Positions 42,262 through 50,409 are shown, numbered from the stretch's first letter. The stretch is 64,000 nucleotides of DNA from Pseudazoarcus pumilus (GCF_002872475.1 NZ_CP025682.1:930001-994000); one strand, 5' to 3'. The notes: a model not told the origin generated them from the letters alone. Numbers and translations: made by a program.

Positions 42262-42378
42262 AGTCTGACGACCATAGCAGCCTGGAACCACACCTTCCCA
42301 TCCCGAACAGGAACGTGAAACAGGCCCGCGCCGATGATAGTGCAGATTACCTGTGTGAAAGTAGGTCATCGTCAGACT
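42262..42378 (+). rRNA. rrf: 5S ribosomal RNA
   Basis: About 117 nt. The terminal stem AGTCTGACGACC pairs with the 3' end GTCATCGTCAGACT. Internal motifs TTCCCATCCCGAACAGGAA and CGCCGATGATAGTG match bacterial 5S. It lies about 100 bases past 23S. Confidence 0.94.
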
Positions 42379-42389
42379 AACCAACAGCA

Positions 42390-42426
42390 AAAAGCCGCTG
42401 AATCAAATCGATTCAGCGGCTTTTTT
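42390..42426 (+). terminator. rrn operon terminator
   Basis: An 11-bp stem gccgctgaatc / gattcagcggc with a small loop is preceded by AAAA and followed by six T. It starts 11 bases after 5S. The roughly 120 bases from here to dgkA hold nothing else that I recognise. Confidence 0.92.
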
Positions 42427-42546
42427 GCGTCCGGCAGCGCGCTCACAGGCCGCTGGAGGCGGCGTGCGAGGGGCGCTCGCGCGCTCCGCAAGTGCAGGAT
42501 CATGGCATCATCGCGTAGGTGCGTGCTGGCCGGCCAGGGAGGGGTG

Positions 42547-42915
42547 ATGGAAAGCCCGTATAAGGGGAAGTCGGGTGTGCAGCGGATCTGGAATGCTTTC
42601 CACTATTCGCTCGATGGATTGTGCGCGGCGTTCCGTCACGAGGACGCGTTCCGACAGGAACTGCTGCTCGCGGCCGTGCTGCTGCCGCTTGGGCTGTGGC
42701 TCGGAGTTGGAGGGCTGGAAAAGGCCATGCTGACCGCCCCTGTGCTGCTGGTGCTGGTCGTGGAATTGCTCAATTCCGCGGTGGAGGCGACGGTCGATCG
42801 CATATCTCTCGACGACCATCTGCTGGCCAAGCGGGCGAAGGACATTGGCAGCGCGGCCGTGCTGCTCTCTTTCGTTATGCTCGCCGCCGTGTGGGTGCTC
42901 GTGTTGTTCGTCTGA
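42547..42915 (+). CDS. dgkA: diacylglycerol kinase DgkA
   Basis: Encodes 122 residues from MESPYKGKSGVQRIWNAFHY with GGGAGGGG just upstream; an in-frame ATG 15 codons earlier lacks this site. Three membrane helices are visible. The catalytic signature VVELLNSAVEATVDRI lies near residues 76-91 and the LAKRAKDIGSAAV nucleotide-site segment follows. It phosphorylates diacylglycerol to phosphatidic acid at the inner membrane. It precedes, in the same direction, a glycosyltransferase and a phosphoesterase that may also act on diacylglycerol lipids. Confidence 0.95.
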   Translation: MESPYKGKSGVQRIWNAFHYSLDGLCAAFRHEDAFRQELLLAAVLLPLGLWLGVGGLEKAMLTAPVLLVLVVELLNSAVEATVDRISLDDHLLAKRAKDIGSAAVLLSFVMLAAVWVLVLFV

Positions 42916-42925
42916 GGCGCCGCGG

Positions 42926-42965
42926 GCGTCATCTGATTGGAATGAAACCGTAACCGCTTCGTAGT
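42926..42965 (+). promoter_or_regulatory. degenerate Pho-box-like repeats upstream of the glycosyltransferase
   Basis: Heptamers GCGTCAT, TTGGAAT, CCGTAAC and TCGTAGT recur every 11 bases with 4-base spacers, the layout of PhoB sites (CTGTCAT-N4-CTGTCAT). The best pair (42937-42954) matches 12 of 18 positions of the E. coli consensus. TAATCT at 42976 could be the -10. The match is weak and needs a matrix score. Confidence 0.3.
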
Positions 42966-42989
42966 CTGCGCGGCCTAATCTCGCGGGTA

Positions 42990-44222
42990 ATGAACGAGAC
43001 CCGCATCCTTTCCGAAGAACTTTGGCGCGAGCCGCACCTGCGCATCGCGCTCGTCACCGAAACCTATTCGCCAGAGATCAACGGCGTCGCGATGACGCTG
43101 GAGCGCATGGTCGGCGGCCTCATCGCGCGCGGACATCGCGTCCAGTTGATTCGGCCTCGCCAGGGACGCACGGACGATGCGCGTCACGACGACGGGTTCG
43201 ACGAAGTCCTCGCACATGGCTGGAAGGTTCCGCGCTATGAAGGGCTGCTGTTCGGCCTGCCGGCGCGTTCCCTGCTGAGCCGTTCGTGGTCGCGACAACG
43301 GCCGGATCTGGTGCATGTGGCTACCGAAGGCCCGCTGGGATGGAGTGCCGTGTCGGCGGCTGCGCGACTGCGCATTCCGGTGACGTCCGACTTCCATACC
43401 AATTTCGACCACTACAGCGGCCACTACGGGCTCGGATGGTTGCGCCAACCGGTCGGGGCCTACCTGCGCCGCTTTCACAACCGCACGGCGCGCACCTTCG
43501 TTCCGACCAAGGCGATGGCACATGCCCTGCAGGAGCGCGGCTATCGTCGGCTCTTCGTCGTCGCGCGAGGCGTGGATACCGCGTTGTTCCGTCCCGCTGC
43601 ACGCAGCATCGAGTTGCGGCGCGAATGGGGCGTGGGCGACGACGATCCCGTGGTGCTTTCGGTGGGCCGGCTCGCGGCCGAGAAGAATCTGTGGCTGACC
43701 GTACGCGCGTTCCGCGCGATCGCCGAGCGCAGGCCGACGGCTCGGATGGTATTCGTCGGTGACGGTCCCTTGCGTGCGGCGCTGGCCGCACAGGCGCCGG
43801 ACGCGATATTCGCCGGGGTGCGAACCGGCGAGGAACTCGCCGCACACTACGCATCGGCTGATGTGTTCCTGTTTCCCAGCCTGACCGAGACCTTCGGCAA
43901 CGTGACGCTCGAGGCGCTGGCCAGCGGACTCGCCGTGGTCGCCTACGATTGCGCGGCGGCAGCGGAACTCGTGCGCGATGGCGACAACGGCTTGCTCGCG
44001 GACGCGGGCGACGAGACCGGATTCGTGATGCAAGCGGTGCGCGCGGCGGGCGATGCGCAGCTGCGTGCGCGACTTGCCGGCTCCGCTCGTGCGCTCGCGT
44101 GCGAACAGGACTGGGAAGCGGTCAACGACCGGTTTGCAGCGGAACTCGTTACGGTGTGGTGCGAGGCGACCGGCGCAACACCGACCACGAGCCCGAGTGC
44201 GATCACGTCGCGAGACGGATGA
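42990..44222 (+). CDS. GT4-family glycosyltransferase, possible diacylglycerol glycosyltransferase
   Basis: A 410-residue GT-B enzyme. The N-terminal domain begins RIALVTETYSPEINGVAMTL, with the acceptor-side DFHTNFDHYSGHYG near residues 133-146. The C-terminal domain holds SVGRLAAEKNLWLTVRAFRA and the GT4 signature FPSLTETFGNVTLEALASG near 293-311 with its EX7E pair. Relatives include mannosyl- and glucosyltransferases making membrane glycolipids. The next gene overlaps by one ATGA, so the two are translationally coupled. This pairing with a COG2908-type phosphoesterase resembles Agt-PlcP of the lipid-remodelling pathway; the assignment is inference. Confidence 0.85.
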   Translation: MNETRILSEELWREPHLRIALVTETYSPEINGVAMTLERMVGGLIARGHRVQLIRPRQGRTDDARHDDGFDEVLAHGWKVPRYEGLLFGLPARSLLSRSWSRQRPDLVHVATEGPLGWSAVSAAARLRIPVTSDFHTNFDHYSGHYGLGWLRQPVGAYLRRFHNRTARTFVPTKAMAHALQERGYRRLFVVARGVDTALFRPAARSIELRREWGVGDDDPVVLSVGRLAAEKNLWLTVRAFRAIAERRPTARMVFVGDGPLRAALAAQAPDAIFAGVRTGEELAAHYASADVFLFPSLTETFGNVTLEALASGLAVVAYDCAAAAELVRDGDNGLLADAGDETGFVMQAVRAAGDAQLRARLAGSARALACEQDWEAVNDRFAAELVTVWCEATGATPTTSPSAITSRDG

Positions 44223-45064
44223 TGACCAAAGTACGTGCGCTGTTCATCTCGGACGTGCATCTCGGAACCCGGGCTTGCCAGGCCGAACGCCTGCTCGATT
44301 TCTTGCGCGCCTACGAATCGGAGTACGTCTATCTGGTCGGGGACATCGTCGATTTCTGGGCGATGAACCGTAGCATCCAGTGGACGTCCGCGCACAACAC
44401 GGTGGTGCAGAAGATCCTGCGCAGGGCGCGTCACGGCGAGCGCGTGATCTTCATTCCCGGCAATCACGACGAGGCACTGCGCGAGTATGACGGGGTGGCC
44501 TTCGGCGACATCCGCATCGAGAACGAGTGGGTGCACGAGACGGCCGATGGCCAGCGCTTCTGGCTGATTCACGGTGACGAGTACGATCAGGTGACGCGTC
44601 ATCACCGCTGGGTGGCGGTGCTCGGGGACGTCGCCTACGATGCCCTGGTGCGCATCAACCTGTTGCTCTCGAGAGCGCGGCGCCTGCTGCGCATGCCGGG
44701 CTACTGGTCGCTCGCAGGCTTCGCCAAGCAGAAGGTCAAGAAGGCCGTAAGCTTCATCTTCGATTTCGAGGACGCGATTGCCCACGCCGCGCGTCAGCGC
44801 GGCATGGACGGCGTGATCTGCGGTCACATCCACTGGCCTTCGGACCGCATGGTCGACGGTGTTCGCTACCTCAACTGCGGAGACTGGGTCGATAGCTGTT
44901 GCGGTCTCGTCGAATACCTGGACGGCCGCATCGAGATCGTGCACTGGAAGGATCTGGCAAGCCCCGCGTCGTCGTCGGCCGAAGTGGTCGCGATGCCGCA
45001 GGCGAACTGCGCGCCGCTTGCAGACGACGAGGGCGTACTCGCACGCCGCAGCGCACGCGGGTGA
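44219..45064 (+). CDS. calcineurin-like phosphoesterase, LpxH/PlcP-type (COG2908)
   Basis: Encodes 281 residues from MMTKVRALFISDVHLGTRAC. The metallophosphatase motifs are all present: DVHLG, GDIVDFWAM, PGNHDEALR, an IHGDEYDQV and CGHIHWPSDRM. The family is usually annotated UDP-2,3-diacylglucosamine hydrolase, but the coupling to a GT4 gene and the extended C-terminal region fit PlcP. PlcP cleaves phosphatidylcholine or phosphatidylethanolamine to diacylglycerol under phosphate starvation. LpxH cannot be excluded without checking whether a second homologue exists elsewhere in the genome. Confidence 0.85.
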   Translation: MMTKVRALFISDVHLGTRACQAERLLDFLRAYESEYVYLVGDIVDFWAMNRSIQWTSAHNTVVQKILRRARHGERVIFIPGNHDEALREYDGVAFGDIRIENEWVHETADGQRFWLIHGDEYDQVTRHHRWVAVLGDVAYDALVRINLLLSRARRLLRMPGYWSLAGFAKQKVKKAVSFIFDFEDAIAHAARQRGMDGVICGHIHWPSDRMVDGVRYLNCGDWVDSCCGLVEYLDGRIEIVHWKDLASPASSSAEVVAMPQANCAPLADDEGVLARRSARG

Positions 45065-45117
45065 CTTTGCTGCGTCGCTGCGGCAGAATGGACCGGTTTT
45101 TCTGTCGGTTCGGATCC

Positions 45118-46281
45118 ATGGAATTCGATGTGCTCATCGTCGGAGGGGGGCTTGCAGGTGCGAGCCTCGCCGTCGCATTGCGTGGCACGCAGCGCCGCGT
45201 GGCGGTGGTCGAGCCGCGTGCGCCGCAGCGCCCCGCTGGCTGGGATCAACGAATCTATGCAATCAGCCCGGCGAGCCGCGCCTACCTCGATGATATCGGC
45301 ATCTGGGCGCATCTGGACCCTTCCCGGCTGGCGCCCGTGCGCGAGATGGCCATCTTCGGCGACGTCGATGGCCACCTGCACTTTTCGGCCTATGAGGCGG
45401 GCCTGGCCGAACTTGCATGCATCGTCGAGTCGTCGCACATGCAGGTCGAGATGTGGGAGACGCTGCGACGCCAGCACAACGTCTCGCTGTTCAGCCCGGC
45501 GAGTGCGCGCTCCATCACTCCCGGCGAGCAGTCCGTGGCGATCGAGCTCGACGACGGCCGCGTGCTGCGAACCCGCTTGCTGGTTGCCGCCGACGGTGCG
45601 AATTCGGTCGTGCGAGAGACTCTGGGCATTGCTGCGCGCACCACGCCCTACAACGAGTTGGGCGTGGTCGCGAACTTCACCTGCGAGCGGCCGCATGATG
45701 GTATTGCGCGCCAGTGGTTTCGCGACGACGGCGTACTCGCTTGGCTGCCCCTGCCGGGCAATCGCGTGTCGATGGTATGGTCTGCCCCCGATGCACACGC
45801 GCAGACCCTGCTCGCGCTCGACCCGCGAGCCCTGGCCGATGCGGTCGCGAGCGCCGGTGGGCATGCCCTGGGCCAACTGACCGCCGAGAGCGAAGCGGCC
45901 GCCTTCGCGTTGCGCCTGATGCGCGTAGACGAGATCGTGCGCGAGCGCGTGGTGCTGATTGGTGACGCCGCGCACACCATCCACCCGCTGTCGGGCCACG
46001 GCATCAACCTGGGTTTCGGCGATGCCGCCGCGCTCGCCGCGCGCATCGCGGCCTTGCCGGCCTGGCGTGATCCGGGGGAACTGGCGGTACTGCGCGCTTA
46101 TGCACGCGAGCGTGCCGAGGAGCCAAGGCTGCTGCAGGGTGTCACTGACGCGCTCGACCGATTGTTCAAGACGCGTCATCCGCTGTTACGCTTCGCGCGC
46201 AACAGCGGCATGAACCTCACCGACCGCTTGCCGGTCCTACGCAGTGCGCTGGTGCGTTACGCGACCAGCGGAAAATTCTGA
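45118..46281 (+). CDS. UbiH/UbiF/Coq6-family FAD monooxygenase
   Basis: Encodes 387 residues from MEFDVLIVGGGLAGASLAVA, the FAD dinucleotide-binding motif. LLVAADGANSVVRETLG (the DG motif) lies near residues 155-171, and VVLIGDAAHTIHPLSGHG, then INLGFGDA, near 278-303 (the GD motif). These enzymes hydroxylate the ubiquinone ring. UbiH, UbiF, UbiI and UbiM paralogues cannot be separated by eye. The start has only a weak ribosome binding site, and an in-frame ATG exists 10 codons upstream. dsbC follows after 18 bases. Confidence 0.92.
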   Translation: MEFDVLIVGGGLAGASLAVALRGTQRRVAVVEPRAPQRPAGWDQRIYAISPASRAYLDDIGIWAHLDPSRLAPVREMAIFGDVDGHLHFSAYEAGLAELACIVESSHMQVEMWETLRRQHNVSLFSPASARSITPGEQSVAIELDDGRVLRTRLLVAADGANSVVRETLGIAARTTPYNELGVVANFTCERPHDGIARQWFRDDGVLAWLPLPGNRVSMVWSAPDAHAQTLLALDPRALADAVASAGGHALGQLTAESEAAAFALRLMRVDEIVRERVVLIGDAAHTIHPLSGHGINLGFGDAAALAARIAALPAWRDPGELAVLRAYARERAEEPRLLQGVTDALDRLFKTRHPLLRFARNSGMNLTDRLPVLRSALVRYATSGKF

Positions 46282-46299
46282 TCACGGAGAATCGATTCG

Positions 46300-47025
46300 A
46301 TGCGATTGAAGCAACTCAACCGGGCGGTGCTCGCTGCCGTCCTGATCGCCCCCGCCGCCCACGCTGACGAAGCCGCCGTCGAAAAGGCCCTGGAGGAGTT
46401 CATCGGGCCCGAGACGGTCGACGCGGTGCGCAAGATCGAGTACGGCGGACTCTACGAAGTGGTGCTGCGCAACGGCCACCTCGTGTATACCGATGACAAG
46501 GGCAGCTTCATCATCGACGGTCGCATCATCGATACGGTCACGAAACTGGACGTCACGCAGGAACGTCGCAACGAACTGGCCTCGATCGATTTCTCGACGC
46601 TGCCGCTGGAGCGCGCCGTCAAGCAGGTGCGCGGAAACGGCGAACGCATTATCGCCAGTTTCGAAGACCCCAATTGCGGCTACTGCAAGCGGCTTGGCGG
46701 CGAACTGGCCACGCTCGACAACGTCACCCTCTACACCTTCCTGTATCCGGTGCTGGGCGAGGATTCCGACACCAAGTCGCGCAACATCTGGTGCGCCGAG
46801 GATCGGGCCGAGACCTGGAACGCCTGGATCCTGGACGGCGAGACGCCCCCCGTGGCCGAGTGCGATACCGCCGCGATCGACGCCAACATCCAGTTGGGTC
46901 AGCAGTTGCGCATCGAGGGGACGCCGACCCTGTTCTTCGCGGACGGCCGCCGCGTCGGCGGATTCATGCGTGCACCGCAGATCGAGGAAGTCTTCGCCGA
47001 AGTCGAGGCCGAAACCAAGCCCTGA
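46300..47025 (+). CDS. dsbC: thiol:disulfide interchange protein DsbC
   Basis: A 241-residue protein with a signal peptide (MRLKQLNRAVLAAVLIAPAAHA). The N-terminal dimerisation domain (about 23-85) is followed by a thioredoxin fold with the active site DPNCGYCKRLG near residue 126. A second Cys pair (IWCAEDR and AECDTAA) forms the structural disulfide. LRIEGTPTLFFADGRRVGG contains the cis-proline. DsbC is a periplasmic disulfide isomerase. It converges on mltA with 3 bases between the stops and no terminator visible. Confidence 0.96.
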   Translation: MRLKQLNRAVLAAVLIAPAAHADEAAVEKALEEFIGPETVDAVRKIEYGGLYEVVLRNGHLVYTDDKGSFIIDGRIIDTVTKLDVTQERRNELASIDFSTLPLERAVKQVRGNGERIIASFEDPNCGYCKRLGGELATLDNVTLYTFLYPVLGEDSDTKSRNIWCAEDRAETWNAWILDGETPPVAECDTAAIDANIQLGQQLRIEGTPTLFFADGRRVGGFMRAPQIEEVFAEVEAETKP

Positions 47026-47028
47026 GCT

Positions 47029-48231
47029 TCAGTCGGCCGGCGGCGTCATGCCGCGCGGCAACAGTGCCCACATTCGGCCGGACTGTTTCATGCGGCCGGC
47101 CTGCTCGCCAGCATCCGCGCCCGTGCCCCAGTAGAAGTCCGCACGTACGACGCCGCGAATCGCGCTGCCCGTGTCCTGTGCGAGCACCAGTCGGCGCAGC
47201 GGCTTGTCGGACAGCGGATACGTGGCCGACAGGAACACCGGTACGCCTTGCGGGATGTGGCGTGGGTCGACGGCGATGCTGCGTTCGGGGGTCAGTGGCA
47301 CGCCCAGCGCGCCGATCGGCCCGTCGCCGGTCGCCGGCAGTTCGCGGAAAAAGACGTAGCTGGGGTTGGCTTCGAGCATCTCGACGAGTCGCTCCGGATT
47401 GCGCCGTGCCCATTCGCGGATGCCTTGCATGGACACCTGGTCGAGCGTCATTTCGCCCTGATCGATCAGCCAGCGGCCGATCGAAGCGTACGGGTGACCG
47501 TTCTGGTCGGCGTAGCCGACGCGCGCGCGGCTGCCGTCGGGCAGTTCGATCTGGCCGGAACCCTGCACGTGCAGGAAGAACAGGTCCACCGCGTTCTCCG
47601 CCCAGAACAGCACCGGTGCGGAGAAGTCCTCGCCCATGCGCGTGATTTCGCCGCGCGTCCAGTAGGGCACCACGCGGTTGCCCTCGAGGCGGCCGCGCAG
47701 CCGCATCTGGCGCAGGTCGGGGTGGGTCTCGGTCAGATCGACCACCAGCATGTCGTCCGGCGGCGCGTGTACCGGCCAGCGATGGGACGTGGAAGCTTCG
47801 CGGCTGCCCGCGATGATCGGCTCGTAGTAACCGGTCACCATGCCTTCCCGGGTGCCGTCCGGATTCACCGCCCGCCAGGGCACGAACCAGGTCTCGAAGT
47901 AGATGCGCGCATTCTCGTCGGACGGGTTCTTGCCCAGCGCTTCGGCGGCGCGGCAGGCGGCGCTCCAGTGGGGCCGTGCTGCGAGTGCAGCACAGCTTTG
48001 CAGCAGGGCTGGCCAGGCCTGACCATGACGGTCGCGCAACCAGCCGTCCAGTTCCGACCAGGCGGCCGGCTGCAGTGGTTCGGCAGGCGGCGGGGCGGGC
48101 GGTGCCGCGTCCGGGCAGATCGGACAGACCGGGCACACCGGAGGGGGCGGGCACTCGCCGTCCCGGGCGGTGGCGGGCAGGGCGAGCAGCGCGAGCGCAA
48201 GCAGGCCGGTGTGCAGGGCGACAGGGTTCAT
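47029..48231 (-). CDS. mltA: membrane-bound lytic transglycosylase A
   Basis: Encodes 400 residues from MNPVALHTGLLALALLALPA. A signal peptide is followed by an unusual CPPPPVCPVCPICPD segment and a Pro/Ala linker. The catalytic domain holds TGYYEPIIAGSRE, FFLHVQGSGQIELPDG and the 3D-domain LAQDTGSAIRGVVRADFYWG with the catalytic Asp. MltA cleaves the glycan strands of murein at the cell envelope. No standard lipobox is obvious right after the signal core, unlike the enteric lipoprotein. The longer upstream frame runs through the next gene and is rejected. Confidence 0.94.
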   Translation of the reverse strand: MNPVALHTGLLALALLALPATARDGECPPPPVCPVCPICPDAAPPAPPPAEPLQPAAWSELDGWLRDRHGQAWPALLQSCAALAARPHWSAACRAAEALGKNPSDENARIYFETWFVPWRAVNPDGTREGMVTGYYEPIIAGSREASTSHRWPVHAPPDDMLVVDLTETHPDLRQMRLRGRLEGNRVVPYWTRGEITRMGEDFSAPVLFWAENAVDLFFLHVQGSGQIELPDGSRARVGYADQNGHPYASIGRWLIDQGEMTLDQVSMQGIREWARRNPERLVEMLEANPSYVFFRELPATGDGPIGALGVPLTPERSIAVDPRHIPQGVPVFLSATYPLSDKPLRRLVLAQDTGSAIRGVVRADFYWGTGADAGEQAGRMKQSGRMWALLPRGMTPPAD

Positions 48232-48292
48232 GGCGGCTTCGGTTAAACTCACGGAACACAGTATACGGGCCGACCTGCCCGCGGGAGCGAAC

Positions 48293-48409
48293 ATGTGGGT
48301 GATCTTTTTCGAGGTGGCCATCGCCTTGATGTTGCTGCTGCTCATCGTATGGGCGACGCTGCCCAAGCGCCGCAGGAAGAAGGAACAGGAAGAAGAACGC
48401 AATGAATGA
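48293..48409 (+). CDS. 38-residue single-pass membrane protein
   Basis: MWVIFFEVAIALMLLLLIVW spans the membrane and is followed by a dense KRRRKK/EEE tail. GGGAG lies 6 bases before the ATG. Its stop overlaps the next ATG (ATGAATGA), so it is translationally coupled to the DUF815 ATPase. I do not recognise the family. The arrangement (hydrophobic helix, cytoplasmic charged tail, tight coupling) suggests a membrane anchor or partner of the ATPase. It is divergent from mltA. Confidence 0.7.
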   Translation: MWVIFFEVAIALMLLLLIVWATLPKRRRKKEQEEERNE

Positions 48410-49268
48410 ACTCGCAAGTTTTCTGGCCCGTGCCGAGCGTGTGCTCGAGCGCGTCGAACGTCTCCTTCCTGCCGATGCGCAGGCGCCCGACTGGAAGGCG
48501 GCCAAGGCGTTTCGTTGGCGCCGGCGCGACGGTCGGGGCTGGCTGCAGCCGGTCTCGCAGCCGCACACCATCCGCCTCAAGGACTTGTGCGACATCGACG
48601 AGCAGAAGGAACTGGTGGAGCGCAACACGCGCCAGTTCGTCGAGGGACGTTTCGCCAACAACGTGTTGCTCACCGGTGCGCGCGGCACCGGCAAGTCGTC
48701 TCTCGTCAAGGGCGTGCTCAACGCCTACGCGAAGAAGGGCTTGCGGCTGATCGAGGTGGACAAGGACGACCTGGTCGATCTGCCCGACATCATCGAGTTG
48801 GTGCACGGGCGGCCCGAGCGCTTCATCGTGTTCTGCGACGACATGTCGTTCGAGGAGGCCGAGCCCGGCTACAAGGCGCTCAAGAGTGTGCTCGACGGCT
48901 CGATCGCGGCATTGCCCGACAACGTCCTGATCTACGCGACCTCGAACCGGCGCCATCTGATGCCGGAGTATCACGACGAGAACCTGCAGGCGCGTCATGT
49001 CGGCGGCGAGATCCATCCGGGCGAGGCGGTCGAGGAGAAGGTCTCGCTGTCCGAGCGCTTCGGCCTGTGGATCTCGTTCTATCCGTTCAGCCAGGCCGAG
49101 TACCTGACCATCGTCGGCCATTGGCTCAAGGCCTTCGGCATGGATCGCAAGGCGATCGAGGCGGCGCGCCCCGAGGCCCTGCAGTGGGCGCTGCAGCGCG
49201 GCTCGCGCTCGGGTCGCGTGGCCTGGCAGTTCGCACGCGATCACGCCGGCCGTGCCGGCCTGGTGTAG
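48402..49268 (+). CDS. DUF815 P-loop ATPase
   Basis: A 288-residue protein starting MNELASFLARAERVLERVE. Walker A is LLTGARGTGKSSLVKG near residues 88-103 and Walker B is FIVFCDDMSFEEAE near 141. YATSNRRHLMPEYHDEN and LSERFGLWISFYPFSQ (sensor and lid regions) follow, as in AAA+ proteins. DUF815 proteins are widespread in bacteria and have no established function that I know of. It overlaps the micro-protein gene upstream by 8 bases and lies 3 bases before the Nudix gene. Confidence 0.92.
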   Translation: MNELASFLARAERVLERVERLLPADAQAPDWKAAKAFRWRRRDGRGWLQPVSQPHTIRLKDLCDIDEQKELVERNTRQFVEGRFANNVLLTGARGTGKSSLVKGVLNAYAKKGLRLIEVDKDDLVDLPDIIELVHGRPERFIVFCDDMSFEEAEPGYKALKSVLDGSIAALPDNVLIYATSNRRHLMPEYHDENLQARHVGGEIHPGEAVEEKVSLSERFGLWISFYPFSQAEYLTIVGHWLKAFGMDRKAIEAARPEALQWALQRGSRSGRVAWQFARDHAGRAGLV

Positions 49269-49271
49269 CCC

Positions 49272-50210
49272 ATGGTCAAGCGTGTCGAAGTCGCCGCCGG
49301 GGTGATCCTGCGCGGCGACGGGGCCTTCCTGCTCGGACGGCGCGCGCCGGGCACCTTCTATCCCGGCTACTGGGAGTTTCCCGGCGGCAAGGTCGAGGCC
49401 GGCGAGGCCCCGGCCGACGCCTTGCGGCGCGAGCTCGAGGAGGAGCTGGGCATCCGCGCGATCGAACTGCGCCCGTGGATCGTGCGTCGTCATGACTACG
49501 AGCACGCGCGCGTGAGCCTGCATTTCTTCGAGGTCGCGCGCTGGGAAGGGGAGGTGCGCGACCACGTGCACGACGCGCTCGCGTGGCAGTTCGCCGGTGC
49601 CGCGGAGGTCGCACCCATGCTGCCGGCCAACGGCCCGGTGATGAAGGCCTTGCGCCTGCCGCGATTCATGGGCATCACCCACGCCGGCGAGATCGGTGTC
49701 GCGGCGCAACTGGAGGGCCTGGAGCGCGCACTGGGCGGGGGGCTGCGTCTGGTGCAGGTGCGCGAGTCCACCCTGGCCGTGGATGACCTGCGCGAGTTCG
49801 TCGCTGCCGTGATCGAGCGGGCCCGGCCGCACGGCGCATTGGTGGTGGTCAATGGCGAGGCCCGGGTCGCGCGCGCAGCGGCTGCCGACGGGGTGCATCT
49901 GAAAAGTGCCGAACTGGCGACAATGACGGCCCGGCCGGACTTCGAATGGGTTGGCGCGTCCTGCCACTCGCGTGAGGAGGTCGAGCACGCCGGCAGGCTG
50001 GGTCTGGACTACGCGCTGCTCGGTCCGGTGCAGGCCACGCTCACCCACCCCGGAGTGGAAGGCATCGGCTGGCAGCGCTTCGCTGAACTCGCGGCTGATC
50101 TGCCGATGCCGGTGTTTGGTTTGGGTGGCCTTTCCGCGGCCGACATGGATGAGGCGCGGGCCGCCGGCGCTCACGGCATCGCGACGATCCGCTCGGCCTG
50201 GCCGCGGTGA
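49272..50210 (+). CDS. Nudix hydrolase (MutT-like) fused to a ThiE-like domain
   Basis: A 312-residue two-domain protein. The N-terminal Nudix domain (1-130) has the complete box GGKVEAGEAPADALRRELEE followed by ELGI and probably hydrolyses oxidised nucleotides such as 8-oxo-dGTP. The C-terminal half (about 135-312) resembles thiamine-phosphate synthase (VQVRES, ADGVHL, GPVQATLTHPG). It lacks the Lys of the QxRxK motif and the usual T-K after GPxxxT, so it may not make thiamine phosphate. This MutT-ThiE fusion occurs in several proteobacteria. It converges on yacG with 4 bases between. Confidence 0.92.
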   Translation: MVKRVEVAAGVILRGDGAFLLGRRAPGTFYPGYWEFPGGKVEAGEAPADALRRELEEELGIRAIELRPWIVRRHDYEHARVSLHFFEVARWEGEVRDHVHDALAWQFAGAAEVAPMLPANGPVMKALRLPRFMGITHAGEIGVAAQLEGLERALGGGLRLVQVRESTLAVDDLREFVAAVIERARPHGALVVVNGEARVARAAAADGVHLKSAELATMTARPDFEWVGASCHSREEVEHAGRLGLDYALLGPVQATLTHPGVEGIGWQRFAELAADLPMPVFGLGGLSAADMDEARAAGAHGIATIRSAWPR

Positions 50211-50214
50211 ACGT

Positions 50215-50409
50215 TCAGTCTCGCGACGACGAATCGTCGCCGTCGGGCGGACTGTCGACCGGCACGCGGTAGGACTCCGAGGCCCAGGCGCCGAGGTCGA
50301 GCTGGCGGCAGCGCTGTGAGCAGAACGGGCGCCAGCGGCTCTCCGGCACCCATTTGACGGCAGTCCCGCATTGCGGGCATTTTACGGTGAGCGGCGTACG
50401 GTCGTTCAT
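50215..50409 (-). CDS. yacG: DNA gyrase inhibitor YacG
   Basis: A 64-residue zinc protein: VKCPQCG near residues 9-15 and FCSQRC near 29-34 supply four Cys, and [16 protein letters not shown] is the conserved YacG helix. In E. coli YacG binds GyrB and inhibits supercoiling. Its gene starts one base before the end of zapD, and the coaE-zapD-yacG order is conserved in proteobacteria. Confidence 0.95.
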   Translation of the reverse strand: MNDRTPLTVKCPQCGTAVKWVPESRWRPFCSQRCRQLDLGAWASESYRVPVDSPPDGDDSSSRD

